From assembly GCA_003221595.1 (NCBI GenBank), contig QHSM01000452.1, positions 1-5,496 on the forward strand: 5,496 nt of DNA, written 5' to 3'. The position numbers and the translations under genes are program-made. The stretch comes from Candidatus Rokuibacteriota bacterium (GTDB lineage: Bacteria; Methylomirabilota; Methylomirabilia; Rokubacteriales; CSP1-6). Below are positions 1-5,306 of this stretch, one piece after another (positions within the stretch are counted from its first letter, which is position 1; every line of letters starts with the position of its first letter). The notes beneath the pieces are model-generated. The model did no database searches. It was not told the origin of the DNA and saw nothing but the letters and a program-made list of their open reading frames with translations.

Positions 1-948
1 ACGCTCGATCGCACCGATCGCATCGTGGCGGTGATGGGCACCGAGCCGATCCGCGACGTGCTGCGCCAGGGCGTCGACGTGGTCATCGCCGGGCGCAGCA
101 GCGACTGCGCGATCTTCGCGGCGCCGCTGCTCGAGGCCGGGCATTCGCTGGCCGACGCGTTCTTCTGTGGCAAGGCCATGGAGTGCGCGTCGTTCTGCGG
201 CGAGCCGTTCATGGGCAAGGAAACAATCCTCGGCCGCGTCGACGGCACGGGCGTCTATTTGACCGCGATACACCCCGACCAGCGCTGCACCCCGGCCTCG
301 GTGGCGAGCCACGCGATGTACGAGCGACTCAACCCGTTCCGCGAATACGTGCCCGGCGGCTACCTAGACATGTCGAAGTGCAGCTACGAGCAGGTCGACC
401 CGAAGACCACGCGCGTCACCGGACAGACCTTCGTGGCGAGCCCCAGCACGTGGATCAAGCTCGAGGGATCGGGCAAGGTCGCCGAGCGCGCCCTCTTCAT
501 CACCGGCATCCGCGATCCCTACACGATCGCCAACCTCGACCGCGTGATCGGCTGGGCCAAGGGCAAGCTCACGGAGCGGTTCGGGCCCATCGGCGGGACG
601 TACAACGTCTTCTATCACGTGTATGGGCGCAACGCCGTCATGGAGGCGCTCGAGCCGACTCCGGCGAAGGCGCCGCTCGAGGTCGGCATCGTGGTGGAGG
701 TCACCTGTGACGACGCGGCGCGGGCGGAGACCATCTGCCACATCGCCGGCAAGAACCTCTTCTACGCCCGGCTGCCCGAGGTGAAGGGCACCGCCGGGAC
801 CGCCGCCATCATGTCGGACGAGGTGCTGCACGCCCGCCCGGCCTACGAGTGGACGTTGAACCACGTGATCGAGGTGGCCGACCCGCGCGAGCTCTTCCGG
901 ACGCAGCTCGAGACCGTCGGGGCCGGCGATCCGGCGGCGCGGCCGTGA
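1..948 (+). CDS. AtuA family (DUF1446) protein, 5' end outside the window
   Basis: Open from the first base, so the N-terminus is missing; 315 residues are present, against about 450 or more for the family. Landmarks, numbered from the first codon in the window: GRSSD at 31-35 followed by an AAPLLEAGH stretch, KLEG at 153-156, GIRDP at 169-173, a GRNAVMEALEP-type glycine/glutamate motif at 209-219, and PAYEWTLNHV near the C-terminus at 280-289. These match the acyclic terpene utilisation protein AtuA (DUF1446) as I know it. The family is named from a Pseudomonas acyclic-terpene (citronellol/geraniol) locus, but its reaction is not established and most members sit in other catabolic operons. 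No signal peptide or membrane segment is seen in the part present, so a cytoplasmic location is inferred. The stop codon overlaps the start of the DUF4387 gene, its usual partner. The family call is firm; a terpene substrate is not implied. GTG at 25 and ATG at 34 are internal codons, not starts. Confidence 0.9.
   Translation, partial: TLDRTDRIVAVMGTEPIRDVLRQGVDVVIAGRSSDCAIFAAPLLEAGHSLADAFFCGKAMECASFCGEPFMGKETILGRVDGTGVYLTAIHPDQRCTPASVASHAMYERLNPFREYVPGGYLDMSKCSYEQVDPKTTRVTGQTFVASPSTWIKLEGSGKVAERALFITGIRDPYTIANLDRVIGWAKGKLTERFGPIGGTYNVFYHVYGRNAVMEALEPTPAKAPLEVGIVVEVTCDDAARAETICHIAGKNLFYARLPEVKGTAGTAAIMSDEVLHARPAYEWTLNHVIEVADPRELFRTQLETVGAGDPAARP
945..948 (+). promoter_or_regulatory. GTGA start/stop overlap coupling AtuA to DUF4387
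   Basis: The GTG start of the DUF4387 gene shares four bases with the TGA stop of the AtuA-family gene. No strong Shine-Dalgarno sequence lies just upstream, where the sequence is GC-rich, so re-initiation by ribosomes finishing the AtuA frame is the likely mode of translation. Confidence 0.7.
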
Positions 949-1253
949 AGCTGGTCGAGCTGGCCTCGACGATCCGGAGCAAGAACGCGGGCGTCGACCA
1001 CATCACGTTCGACGTCATCTGTCGCGACCGCGCGAACTTCGAGCGCGTGCGCGACAGCGGCGTCCTGAACCGCGGCGCGGTCGCGCGCCTGTTCGGCGTC
1101 GAGGAAGGCCGCGTGACCGACTTCGTCGTGTTCGAGCCCGCCAACGCCATCAAGTTCACCATTCGCCGGCTGCGGCCGAGCGGCAGCATGGGCGAGAGCG
1201 ATCTCTTCGGCGCGCAGCAGTACGCGCCGCTGTTCGACGTCGAGATCCCCTGA
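945..1253 (+). CDS. DUF4387 (AtuA-associated) protein
   Basis: A 102-residue protein with a GTG start chosen because it overlaps the upstream stop as GTGA (945-948) and because the family signature begins at once: MKLVELASTIRSKNAG at 1-16, then ITFDVIC at 20-26, a conserved K at 70, and FGAQQYAPLFDVEIP at the C-terminus. Length and both end motifs fit a complete DUF4387 domain. Extending upstream in this frame, for example to ATG at 849, would read through the end of the AtuA gene and add residues that do not fit the family. DUF4387 proteins are typically encoded directly after, or fused to, AtuA/DUF1446 proteins, so the two probably form one complex or a two-part enzyme; that is inference, as no reaction is established. 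It is soluble, with no membrane segment. The overlap implies translational coupling and roughly matched production of the two chains. Confidence 0.88.
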   Translation: MKLVELASTIRSKNAGVDHITFDVICRDRANFERVRDSGVLNRGAVARLFGVEEGRVTDFVVFEPANAIKFTIRRLRPSGSMGESDLFGAQQYAPLFDVEIP

Positions 1254-1261
1254 GAGCTATC

Positions 1262-1268
1262 GGAGGAG
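1262..1268 (+). promoter_or_regulatory. Ribosome binding site of the cupin gene
   Basis: GGAGGAG lies a few bases before ATG 1273. It is a near-consensus Shine-Dalgarno sequence and fixes the start. Only 19 bp separate this gene from the DUF4387 stop, so co-transcription is likely. Confidence 0.8.
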
Positions 1269-1272
1269 ACGA

Positions 1273-1806
1273 ATGCCGGGAAAGGTGCGCCGGATCGTGA
1301 CGGGAGTGAACGCGGCGGGACGCTCGTGCATTCTCTCCGACGCTCTGCTGCCGACGGCCACCATCCCGGGGGGCGAGGCCGTGAGAATCGGGCTGTGGAC
1401 GACGGAGGCGGCGCCGTCCTCGAACAAGGGCGCGACCGACCCGGTGCCCGACGGATCTATCTTGCGCACCCCGCCCGCCCACCGGGGCGGCAGCGTCATC
1501 CGCATCACCGACATCGCGCCCGACTCGCGGCGCGCCTACGACCCCGCGGAGCTACGGCGGCGCGGCTGCAAGACCACGCCCGAGCGCTCGGCGAAGCATC
1601 CGGGCTTCCACGCGACCGATACCATCGACTACGCCATCTGCCTCGAGGGCGAAGTCTGGGCCGTCCTGGACGCCGACGAAACGCTCATGCGAGCCGGCGA
1701 CGTCCTGATTCAGCGCGGGACGTACCACGCCTGGTCGAATCGCAGCGACAAGATCTGCCGGATGCTGTTCGTCCTCATCGACGCCGAGCCTCTTTCGAAC
1801 CACTAG
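1273..1806 (+). CDS. Small single-cupin-domain protein
   Basis: A 177-residue protein with an N-terminal part of about 100 residues and one cupin barrel core from about 108 to 170. Cupin motif 1 reads H113-x-T115-x3-D119-x6-G126, and motif 2 runs from G142-D143-V144 through G149, H152, W154 and N156. In the classical cupin pattern the metal ligands are His, His, Glu and a later His; here the second His is Thr and the Glu is Asp, leaving H113 and H152. The segment HATDTIDY is familiar from a group of small cupins usually annotated only as cupin domain-containing proteins in degradation operons. It could be an isomerase, lactonase, dioxygenase-like enzyme or ligand-binding protein; I cannot choose. 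No signal peptide is seen, so it is probably cytoplasmic. It lies 19 bp after DUF4387 in the same operon and ends 3 bp from the oppositely oriented MmgE/PrpD gene. Confidence 0.87.
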   Translation: MPGKVRRIVTGVNAAGRSCILSDALLPTATIPGGEAVRIGLWTTEAAPSSNKGATDPVPDGSILRTPPAHRGGSVIRITDIAPDSRRAYDPAELRRRGCKTTPERSAKHPGFHATDTIDYAICLEGEVWAVLDADETLMRAGDVLIQRGTYHAWSNRSDKICRMLFVLIDAEPLSNH

Positions 1807-1847
1807 CCCCTATCGAGCCGTAGGGCGGAGGAGGCTGTCGAAGAGGC
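1788..1847. repeat. Nested inverted repeat across convergent stop codons
   Basis: The outer arms GCCTCTTTCGA (1788-1798) and TCGAAGAGGC (1838-1847) are complementary apart from one extra T. Inside them CCCTA (1808-1812) and TAGGG (1821-1825) form a second stem with an 8-base loop. The structure spans the stop codons of the cupin gene (1804-1806) and the MmgE/PrpD gene (1810-1812). It may act as a bidirectional transcription end signal, but no T-run follows it on either strand, so a classical intrinsic terminator is not shown. Confidence 0.4.
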
Positions 1848-3174
1848 CGTCCACCGTCGCGGCCTTCTCGAGGCTCCAGACTTCCGACAGGACTCGATCG
1901 CACCCCTTGGCGCCCAGCGCTCCGGCGGCCAGCCCGCGAAACTTGAGCTCGACCTCGGCGTCGGTCAGCGGGTTGCGGCGGTGGCCCTTGGGGTGGCTGG
2001 TCTCGGCCGTGAGCGTCCGCCCGTCGGTGGTCGTCAGCTCGACGCGCGTGCAGGACTCGGCCGGGTAGCGGCGCGTGAACTCCGGATCCTCGACGACCGT
2101 CAGCTTCTTCATGAGCGGTCGCAGCGCGGGATCCTGGATGCGTGACGGCGCGAACGTCGCCGGCGTGACGCCGCCGTCCAGGAGCGCGGCCGCCACCAGG
2201 TAGGGCGTGCTGTGGTCCGCCGTCTCCCGGGTCGAGGGATTCCATTTCTCCGCCTCGGCCGCGGTACGCCGCACGGCTTCGGCGTACGTCGCGACGCGCA
2301 CCGAGTCGATCTGCGCCCCGCCGAGCTCTTGGTGTAGCTTGAGCACCAGCCCGATCGGCCCTTGCGTGTGCACGACCGACGGGTACGCCTTGAAGCTGGT
2401 CGAGGTGATCCGGAACGGCTCGCCCCCGCCGCCGAATCGCTCCCACTTCGGCGCTTCCATCGAGAGATGCTGCCAGAGCCCGTCGCGTCCCTCGAAGGGG
2501 TGTCCCGGTCCGGTCATGCCCTCCGCGGCCAGCTCGGCTGCGAACACGCCCGTCCGGTTCGCGGCGGCCGTCGCGCAACCCTTCCACATCGACAGCTCGC
2601 CGATGCGAGTGACCCCGAGCGGCACGCCCGACGTGATCGCGATGGAGATGGCGTTGCCCAGCGCGGCGCGATCGAGCCCGAGAATCTTGCCGGCGCCGCA
2701 GGCGGTGCCGATGGCGGCGAACATCCCCTGGTCCCAGCCCTTCAGCGGGACCGTGTCCGCGAGGCGGCAGAACGCTTCGTACGCGGCGGCGATGGCCGTG
2801 ATGACGGCGCGGCCGTCCGCGCGGCGGCCGTCGGCCACCGCCAGCACCGCGGGAATCATGTCGCTCGGGTGGCCCGTCCCCCGCGCGGCGTAGGTGTCGT
2901 TGCAATCCAGATAGCGGACCAGCACGGTGTTCGCGAACGCGGCGAAGTCTGCGGACGTCCGCTGCGGCGAGCCGAGAATGCGCGCCGGAGGGGCGCCCTG
3001 GATCCGCGACGCGAGGCGCACGGCGATGGCGGCCGGCTCGCCGTCGAACGCCCCGGCCGCGCAGCCGAGCGTGTCGACGAGGGTCCGCTTCACCTGGTGA
3101 ATCGTCTCCGGGGAAAGATCGGCGTAGCTCAGCCGGTGCGCGTGGTCGCTCAGGTGCTCGGTCGTGGCGTCCAT
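1810..3174 (-). CDS. MmgE/PrpD family protein (putative dehydratase, isomerase or decarboxylase)
   Basis: A 454-residue protein of normal length for the 2-methylcitrate dehydratase (PrpD) / cis-aconitate decarboxylase (IRG1) / MmgE superfamily. Numbered from the ATG at 3174, visible signatures are LDCNDTY at 89-95 with D90 and D93, GHPSDMIPAVLA at 101-112 with H102 and D105, GWDQG at 146-150 followed by GAGKILGLD, MWKG at 196-199, the SFKAYPSVVHTQGP stretch at 260-273 with K262 and H269, and TADHSTPYLVA at 318-328. These acidic, His, Lys and Tyr positions correspond to conserved active-site regions of the family, so the enzyme looks intact. The in-frame GTG at 3192 would give 460 residues, but ATG 3174 is preferred because a GGGAGGGA ribosome site lies just before it. 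The family acts on tricarboxylic or other small organic acids in the cytoplasm. PrpD identity is not claimed: there are no prpB/prpC neighbours and the family is functionally broad. Confidence 0.92.
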   Translation of the reverse strand: MDATTEHLSDHAHRLSYADLSPETIHQVKRTLVDTLGCAAGAFDGEPAAIAVRLASRIQGAPPARILGSPQRTSADFAAFANTVLVRYLDCNDTYAARGTGHPSDMIPAVLAVADGRRADGRAVITAIAAAYEAFCRLADTVPLKGWDQGMFAAIGTACGAGKILGLDRAALGNAISIAITSGVPLGVTRIGELSMWKGCATAAANRTGVFAAELAAEGMTGPGHPFEGRDGLWQHLSMEAPKWERFGGGGEPFRITSTSFKAYPSVVHTQGPIGLVLKLHQELGGAQIDSVRVATYAEAVRRTAAEAEKWNPSTRETADHSTPYLVAAALLDGGVTPATFAPSRIQDPALRPLMKKLTVVEDPEFTRRYPAESCTRVELTTTDGRTLTAETSHPKGHRRNPLTDAEVELKFRGLAAGALGAKGCDRVLSEVWSLEKAATVDGLFDSLLRPTAR

Positions 3175-3177
3175 GAA

Positions 3178-3185
3178 TCCCTCCC
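3178..3185 (-). promoter_or_regulatory. Ribosome binding site of the MmgE/PrpD gene
   Basis: Read on the minus strand, GGGAGGGA lies 3 bases before ATG 3174, with about 5 bases between its GGGAGG core and the ATG. It favours this ATG over the in-frame GTG at 3192, whose own upstream sequence shows no comparable site and which would sit within about 5 bases of the predicted transcript start. Confidence 0.65.
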
Positions 3186-3203
3186 GTCGCACGGATGGGC
3201 GCC

Positions 3204-3209
3204 ATTGTA
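3204..3209 (-). promoter_or_regulatory. Candidate -10 element for the MmgE/PrpD gene
   Basis: TACAAT on the minus strand matches the sigma-70 -10 consensus at five of six bases and stands out in very GC-rich DNA. It would place the transcript start near 3197 and give a short leader of about 23 bases containing the ribosome site. No convincing -35 hexamer is found at 16-18 bp spacing, so an activator or extended contacts may be needed. This is a prediction only. Confidence 0.4.
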
Positions 3210-3221
3210 CGGCCGGCCGCG

Positions 3222-3250
3222 TTGACGCTGGCCCCCGCTCCCGCTAAGCT
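3222..3250 (+). promoter_or_regulatory. Candidate sigma-70-type promoter for the CMD/ICL operon
   Basis: TTGACG (3222-3227, five of six bases to the -35 consensus) is followed after exactly 17 bp by TAAGCT (3245-3250, three of six bases to the -10 consensus). Transcription would begin near 3257 and leave a leader of roughly 50 bases before ATG 3310. The -35 is strong and the -10 weak. It is about 12 bp from the opposing -10 at 3204-3209, so the two divergent promoters may compete or share a regulator. Confidence 0.5.
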
Positions 3251-3294
3251 CTGGCCCGTTCGCTCGAGCCCCGAGTCTGGACCGTCTCGGTCCC

Positions 3295-3302
3295 GGAAAG
3301 GA
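3295..3302 (+). promoter_or_regulatory. Ribosome binding site of the tandem CMD gene
   Basis: GGAAAGGA lies 7 bases before ATG 3310. It is a good Shine-Dalgarno sequence and decides the start. Confidence 0.7.
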
Positions 3303-3309
3303 CAGTGCG

Positions 3310-4455
3310 ATGGCGCGCGTGAAGCTCATCGTCGACAAGGCAGACATCGCTCCCGAGCACCACGCTCTCTTCGACACGCTGGCGGCCCTTCGCGGCCGGG
3401 TCAGCGGGCCCTCCACGGTCGTCCTGCACAGCCCCGGCCTGGCTCGACCCTGGAACGAGATCAGCGAGTATCTGCACCGGGAAAGCATCGTCGAGCCGCC
3501 GCACGCCGAGCTCGCCGTGTGCGCGACGGCCCGTGAGCGGGACTGCGGCTACGTCTGGAACGCTCACGTTCCGCTGGCCCGGAAGGCCGGCATCGCGGCG
3601 GAGACCATCGCCACGGTCCGCGAGCGCCGTCCGGTCGACGACCTGCCCGACTCCGCGCGGGCCGTCGTGCTCTACGTCCAGCAGCTGCTCCGGAACAACC
3701 GCGTCGAGAGCGCCGTGTTCGATGAGCTCCTGAAGGCCCACGATCCGAAGTGGCTGGTCGAGCTGACGGGCTGGATCGGCCGCTATGCGGCCCTCTCCGG
3801 GATCCTGAACGCCTTCGAGGTCACGCCCGCGGCGCCCGTCGAGGTCCTGCCGGAGGTTCCCGGGGCCGTCGCTGGACAGGCGAAGGCCCGTCCACCGCTC
3901 GCCGCGCCGCGTGTCACGCCCATCACCCGTCGCGACCAGGTGGCCGAGGCGCATCGGCCGGTCTTCGACGCGGTGGCCGCGGGGCGCGGCGGCATACGCG
4001 GTCCGTTCCCCATCTTGCTGTACAGCCCGGAGCTCTGCCGGCGTCACCTCGCCGTCGGCAGCTATCTCCGCTTCGGCTCGCAGCTGAAGCCCGAGTCGCG
4101 CGAGGTGGCCATCATCGCCACCGCCCGCGAGAAGGATTGCCCCTACGTCTGGGCGGCGCACGCGCCCGCGGCCCGGAAGGCGGGCGTCAGCGAGGCCGCC
4201 GTCACCGCGGTGCGTGACCGCGGCGAGCTCGCGAGCCTGCCGGCCGGCGAGCGGGACATCGCCGACTATGCGCGGCAGCTCTGGAGACGAAGCCGCGTGG
4301 CTCAGCCGCTGTTCGACCGGCTGCGGGATCAGCACGGTGTGCCGTGGCTCGTGGAGCTCACCGCGCTCATCGGCCACTACGGGATCGTCAGCGGCATCCT
4401 GAACGCGTTCGAGGTCGCTCCGGCGCCCGACGCCGAGCCTCTTCCCCTGGCGTGA
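3310..4455 (+). CDS. Tandem two-domain carboxymuconolactone decarboxylase-like (AhpD-fold) protein
   Basis: A 381-residue protein made of two copies of a CMD-type domain (about residues 15-174 and 213-372) joined by a Pro/Ala/Val-rich linker near 172-202. The copies align at a constant offset of 198 residues with no gap; I count about 74 identities in 160 positions. Each copy has the same core: E67/E265, then ATARE, then C79-x-Y81-V-W83-x2-H86 and C277-x-Y279-V-W281-x2-H284, then ARKAG, and ends with WLVELT (148-153 and 346-351) and SGILNAFEV. The C-x6-H arrangement is that of gamma-carboxymuconolactone decarboxylase-like proteins; the CxxC thiol pair of AhpD peroxidases is absent, so a peroxidase role is unlikely. 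Single-domain relatives of this kind are about 180 residues long and act as oligomers. No signal peptide is seen. It is the first gene of a probable two-gene operon with the ICL/PEPM gene 22 bp downstream. The substrate is unknown; decarboxylation or isomerisation of a lactone or keto acid is possible. Confidence 0.88.
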   Translation: MARVKLIVDKADIAPEHHALFDTLAALRGRVSGPSTVVLHSPGLARPWNEISEYLHRESIVEPPHAELAVCATARERDCGYVWNAHVPLARKAGIAAETIATVRERRPVDDLPDSARAVVLYVQQLLRNNRVESAVFDELLKAHDPKWLVELTGWIGRYAALSGILNAFEVTPAAPVEVLPEVPGAVAGQAKARPPLAAPRVTPITRRDQVAEAHRPVFDAVAAGRGGIRGPFPILLYSPELCRRHLAVGSYLRFGSQLKPESREVAIIATAREKDCPYVWAAHAPAARKAGVSEAAVTAVRDRGELASLPAGERDIADYARQLWRRSRVAQPLFDRLRDQHGVPWLVELTALIGHYGIVSGILNAFEVAPAPDAEPLPLA

Positions 4456-4464
4456 CTCTCAGCG

Positions 4465-4470
4465 AAAGGT
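4465..4470 (+). promoter_or_regulatory. Ribosome binding site of the ICL/PEPM gene
   Basis: AAAGGT lies 7 bases before ATG 4478, within the 22-bp gap after the CMD stop. It is a moderate Shine-Dalgarno sequence, consistent with translation from a shared transcript. Confidence 0.55.
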
Positions 4471-4477
4471 CGAATCC

Positions 4478-5212
4478 ATGACGCTTCTGTCCGAACGCCG
4501 CCAGCAGTATCGTCGTCTGCTCGAGGGCCGCGCCTGCGTTCACCCGGCGTCCGTGTTCGACGCGATGTCGGCGCGCATGGCCGCGTCGCTGGGCTTCGAG
4601 GTCGGCATGTTCGCCGGCTCGATCGCGTCGGGGACGGTGCTCGGCGCGCCGGACATCATCGTCCTGACGCTGACCGAGTTCGCCGAGCAGATCCGCCGGA
4701 TCACCCGCGGGAGCGACTTGCCGCTCATGGTCGACGCCGATCACGGGTACGGCAACGCGCTGAACGTCATGCGCACCGTGGAAGAGCTCGAGACGTCGGG
4801 CGTGGCCGCGCTGATGGTCGAGGACACCGTCCTGCCGCAGCCCTTTGCCGGGCAGGACGAGGGTTTGGTGTCCGTCGACGAGATGCTGGGGAAGCTGCGC
4901 GCCGCCGTGGCCGCGAGCAAGCGCGAGGAGGTCGAGGCGATGCATCGGGCGACGCGACTGCCGCTCATGCTGGGCGGCGCCCCGCCCGCGCTGGCCGACA
5001 AGAGCTTTCTGGCAAGCCAGGGCGTGCGCATCGCGCTGCAGGGGCACCATCCGTTCTACGCCGCCGCCAAGGCGGTGTACGACACGCTGAAGTATCTGCG
5101 TGAGGGGGGCGCGCCGGCCGGGCTCAAGGACCGTGTCGCGTCGGAAGAGCTGCTGGCGATCGCGATGAGGCCGAACGACTACAAGCGGTGGCAGGGCGAC
5201 TACCTGCGCTGA
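4478..5212 (+). CDS. Isocitrate lyase/PEP mutase family protein with an apparent internal in-frame deletion
   Basis: A 244-residue protein of the ICL/PEPM superfamily, closest in motif to the oxaloacetate decarboxylase type (Pseudomonas PA4872-like). The N-terminal half is intact: SVFDAMSAR at 25-33, GGS-like AGS at 46-48, the metal-binding DADHGYGN at 86-93 (D86, D88), and VEDTVLP at 114-120 with E115. The KKCGH/KRCGH loop of isocitrate and methylisocitrate lyases is absent. The C-terminal half has LPLMLGG at 161-167, GVRIALQGHH at 182-191 with H190, and a normal tail. Between AAVAAS (142-147) and EEVEAMHRATRLPLM about 43 residues are missing relative to the usual 285-290, including the strand carrying the active-site arginine (an xxAR(T) motif near residue 159 in relatives) and the following strand (AGADxIFLxG). 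The frame is kept and there is no stop. The product may be inactive, rebuilt in function, or the result of an assembly error. The start is supported by its ribosome site and normal N-terminal length. Confidence 0.85.
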   Translation: MTLLSERRQQYRRLLEGRACVHPASVFDAMSARMAASLGFEVGMFAGSIASGTVLGAPDIIVLTLTEFAEQIRRITRGSDLPLMVDADHGYGNALNVMRTVEELETSGVAALMVEDTVLPQPFAGQDEGLVSVDEMLGKLRAAVAASKREEVEAMHRATRLPLMLGGAPPALADKSFLASQGVRIALQGHHPFYAAAKAVYDTLKYLREGGAPAGLKDRVASEELLAIAMRPNDYKRWQGDYLR

Positions 5213-5227
5213 CGGCCCGCGGCCGGC

Positions 5228-5246
5228 GCGGCGCCGCGAGCGCCGC
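5228..5246. terminator. GC hairpin after the ICL/PEPM gene (possible terminator)
   Basis: GCGGCGC (5228-5234) and GCGCCGC (5240-5246) form a 7-bp all-GC stem with a 5-base loop, starting 16 bases after the stop. It overlaps a perfect 12-bp palindrome CGCGGCGCCGCG at 5227-5238. No T-run follows, and such repeats arise easily in DNA this rich in G and C. It lies between two converging genes, so it could serve both. The rest of the gap to 5306 shows only a weak TCGCGGG/CCCGCGA pair (5251-5257 and 5281-5287). Confidence 0.3.
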
Positions 5247-5306
5247 TAGATCGCGGGAGGTGTCCTTGATCCTCGCGCCACCCGCGACCAGAATTCCCGC
5301 TGCGCG

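Noticed and set aside
849..944. Longer start (ATG 849) for the DUF4387 gene
   Set aside because: The extra 32 residues are Arg-rich, overlap the AtuA coding end out of frame and precede the point where the family signature begins.
3175..3192. GTG 3192 as the start of the MmgE/PrpD gene
   Set aside because: It would put the ribosome site GGGAGGGA inside the coding region and leave almost no leader after the candidate -10; ATG 3174 fits both signals.
1775..3205. A second long minus-strand frame of about 476 codons over the MmgE/PrpD gene
   Set aside because: It is extremely rich in Arg, Gly and Ala with no family motifs, as expected for an out-of-frame reading of GC-rich DNA; the overlapping frame carries the full MmgE/PrpD signature.
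2207..3225. Plus-strand open frames of 228 and 287 codons over the MmgE/PrpD gene
   Set aside because: No motif, unsuitable composition and no ribosome site; they are shadows of the minus-strand gene.
3244..4377. A 377-codon minus-strand frame opposite the tandem CMD gene
   Set aside because: It has no recognisable domain and a composition typical of antisense readings; the plus frame has two matching CMD domains and a good ribosome site. Its own repeated look simply mirrors the duplication on the other strand.
5227..5238. Perfect 12-bp palindrome CGCGGCGCCGCG as a regulator operator
   Set aside because: It lies downstream of one gene and downstream of the converging gene, not in a promoter, and GC-only palindromes are expected often in this composition; kept only as part of a possible hairpin.
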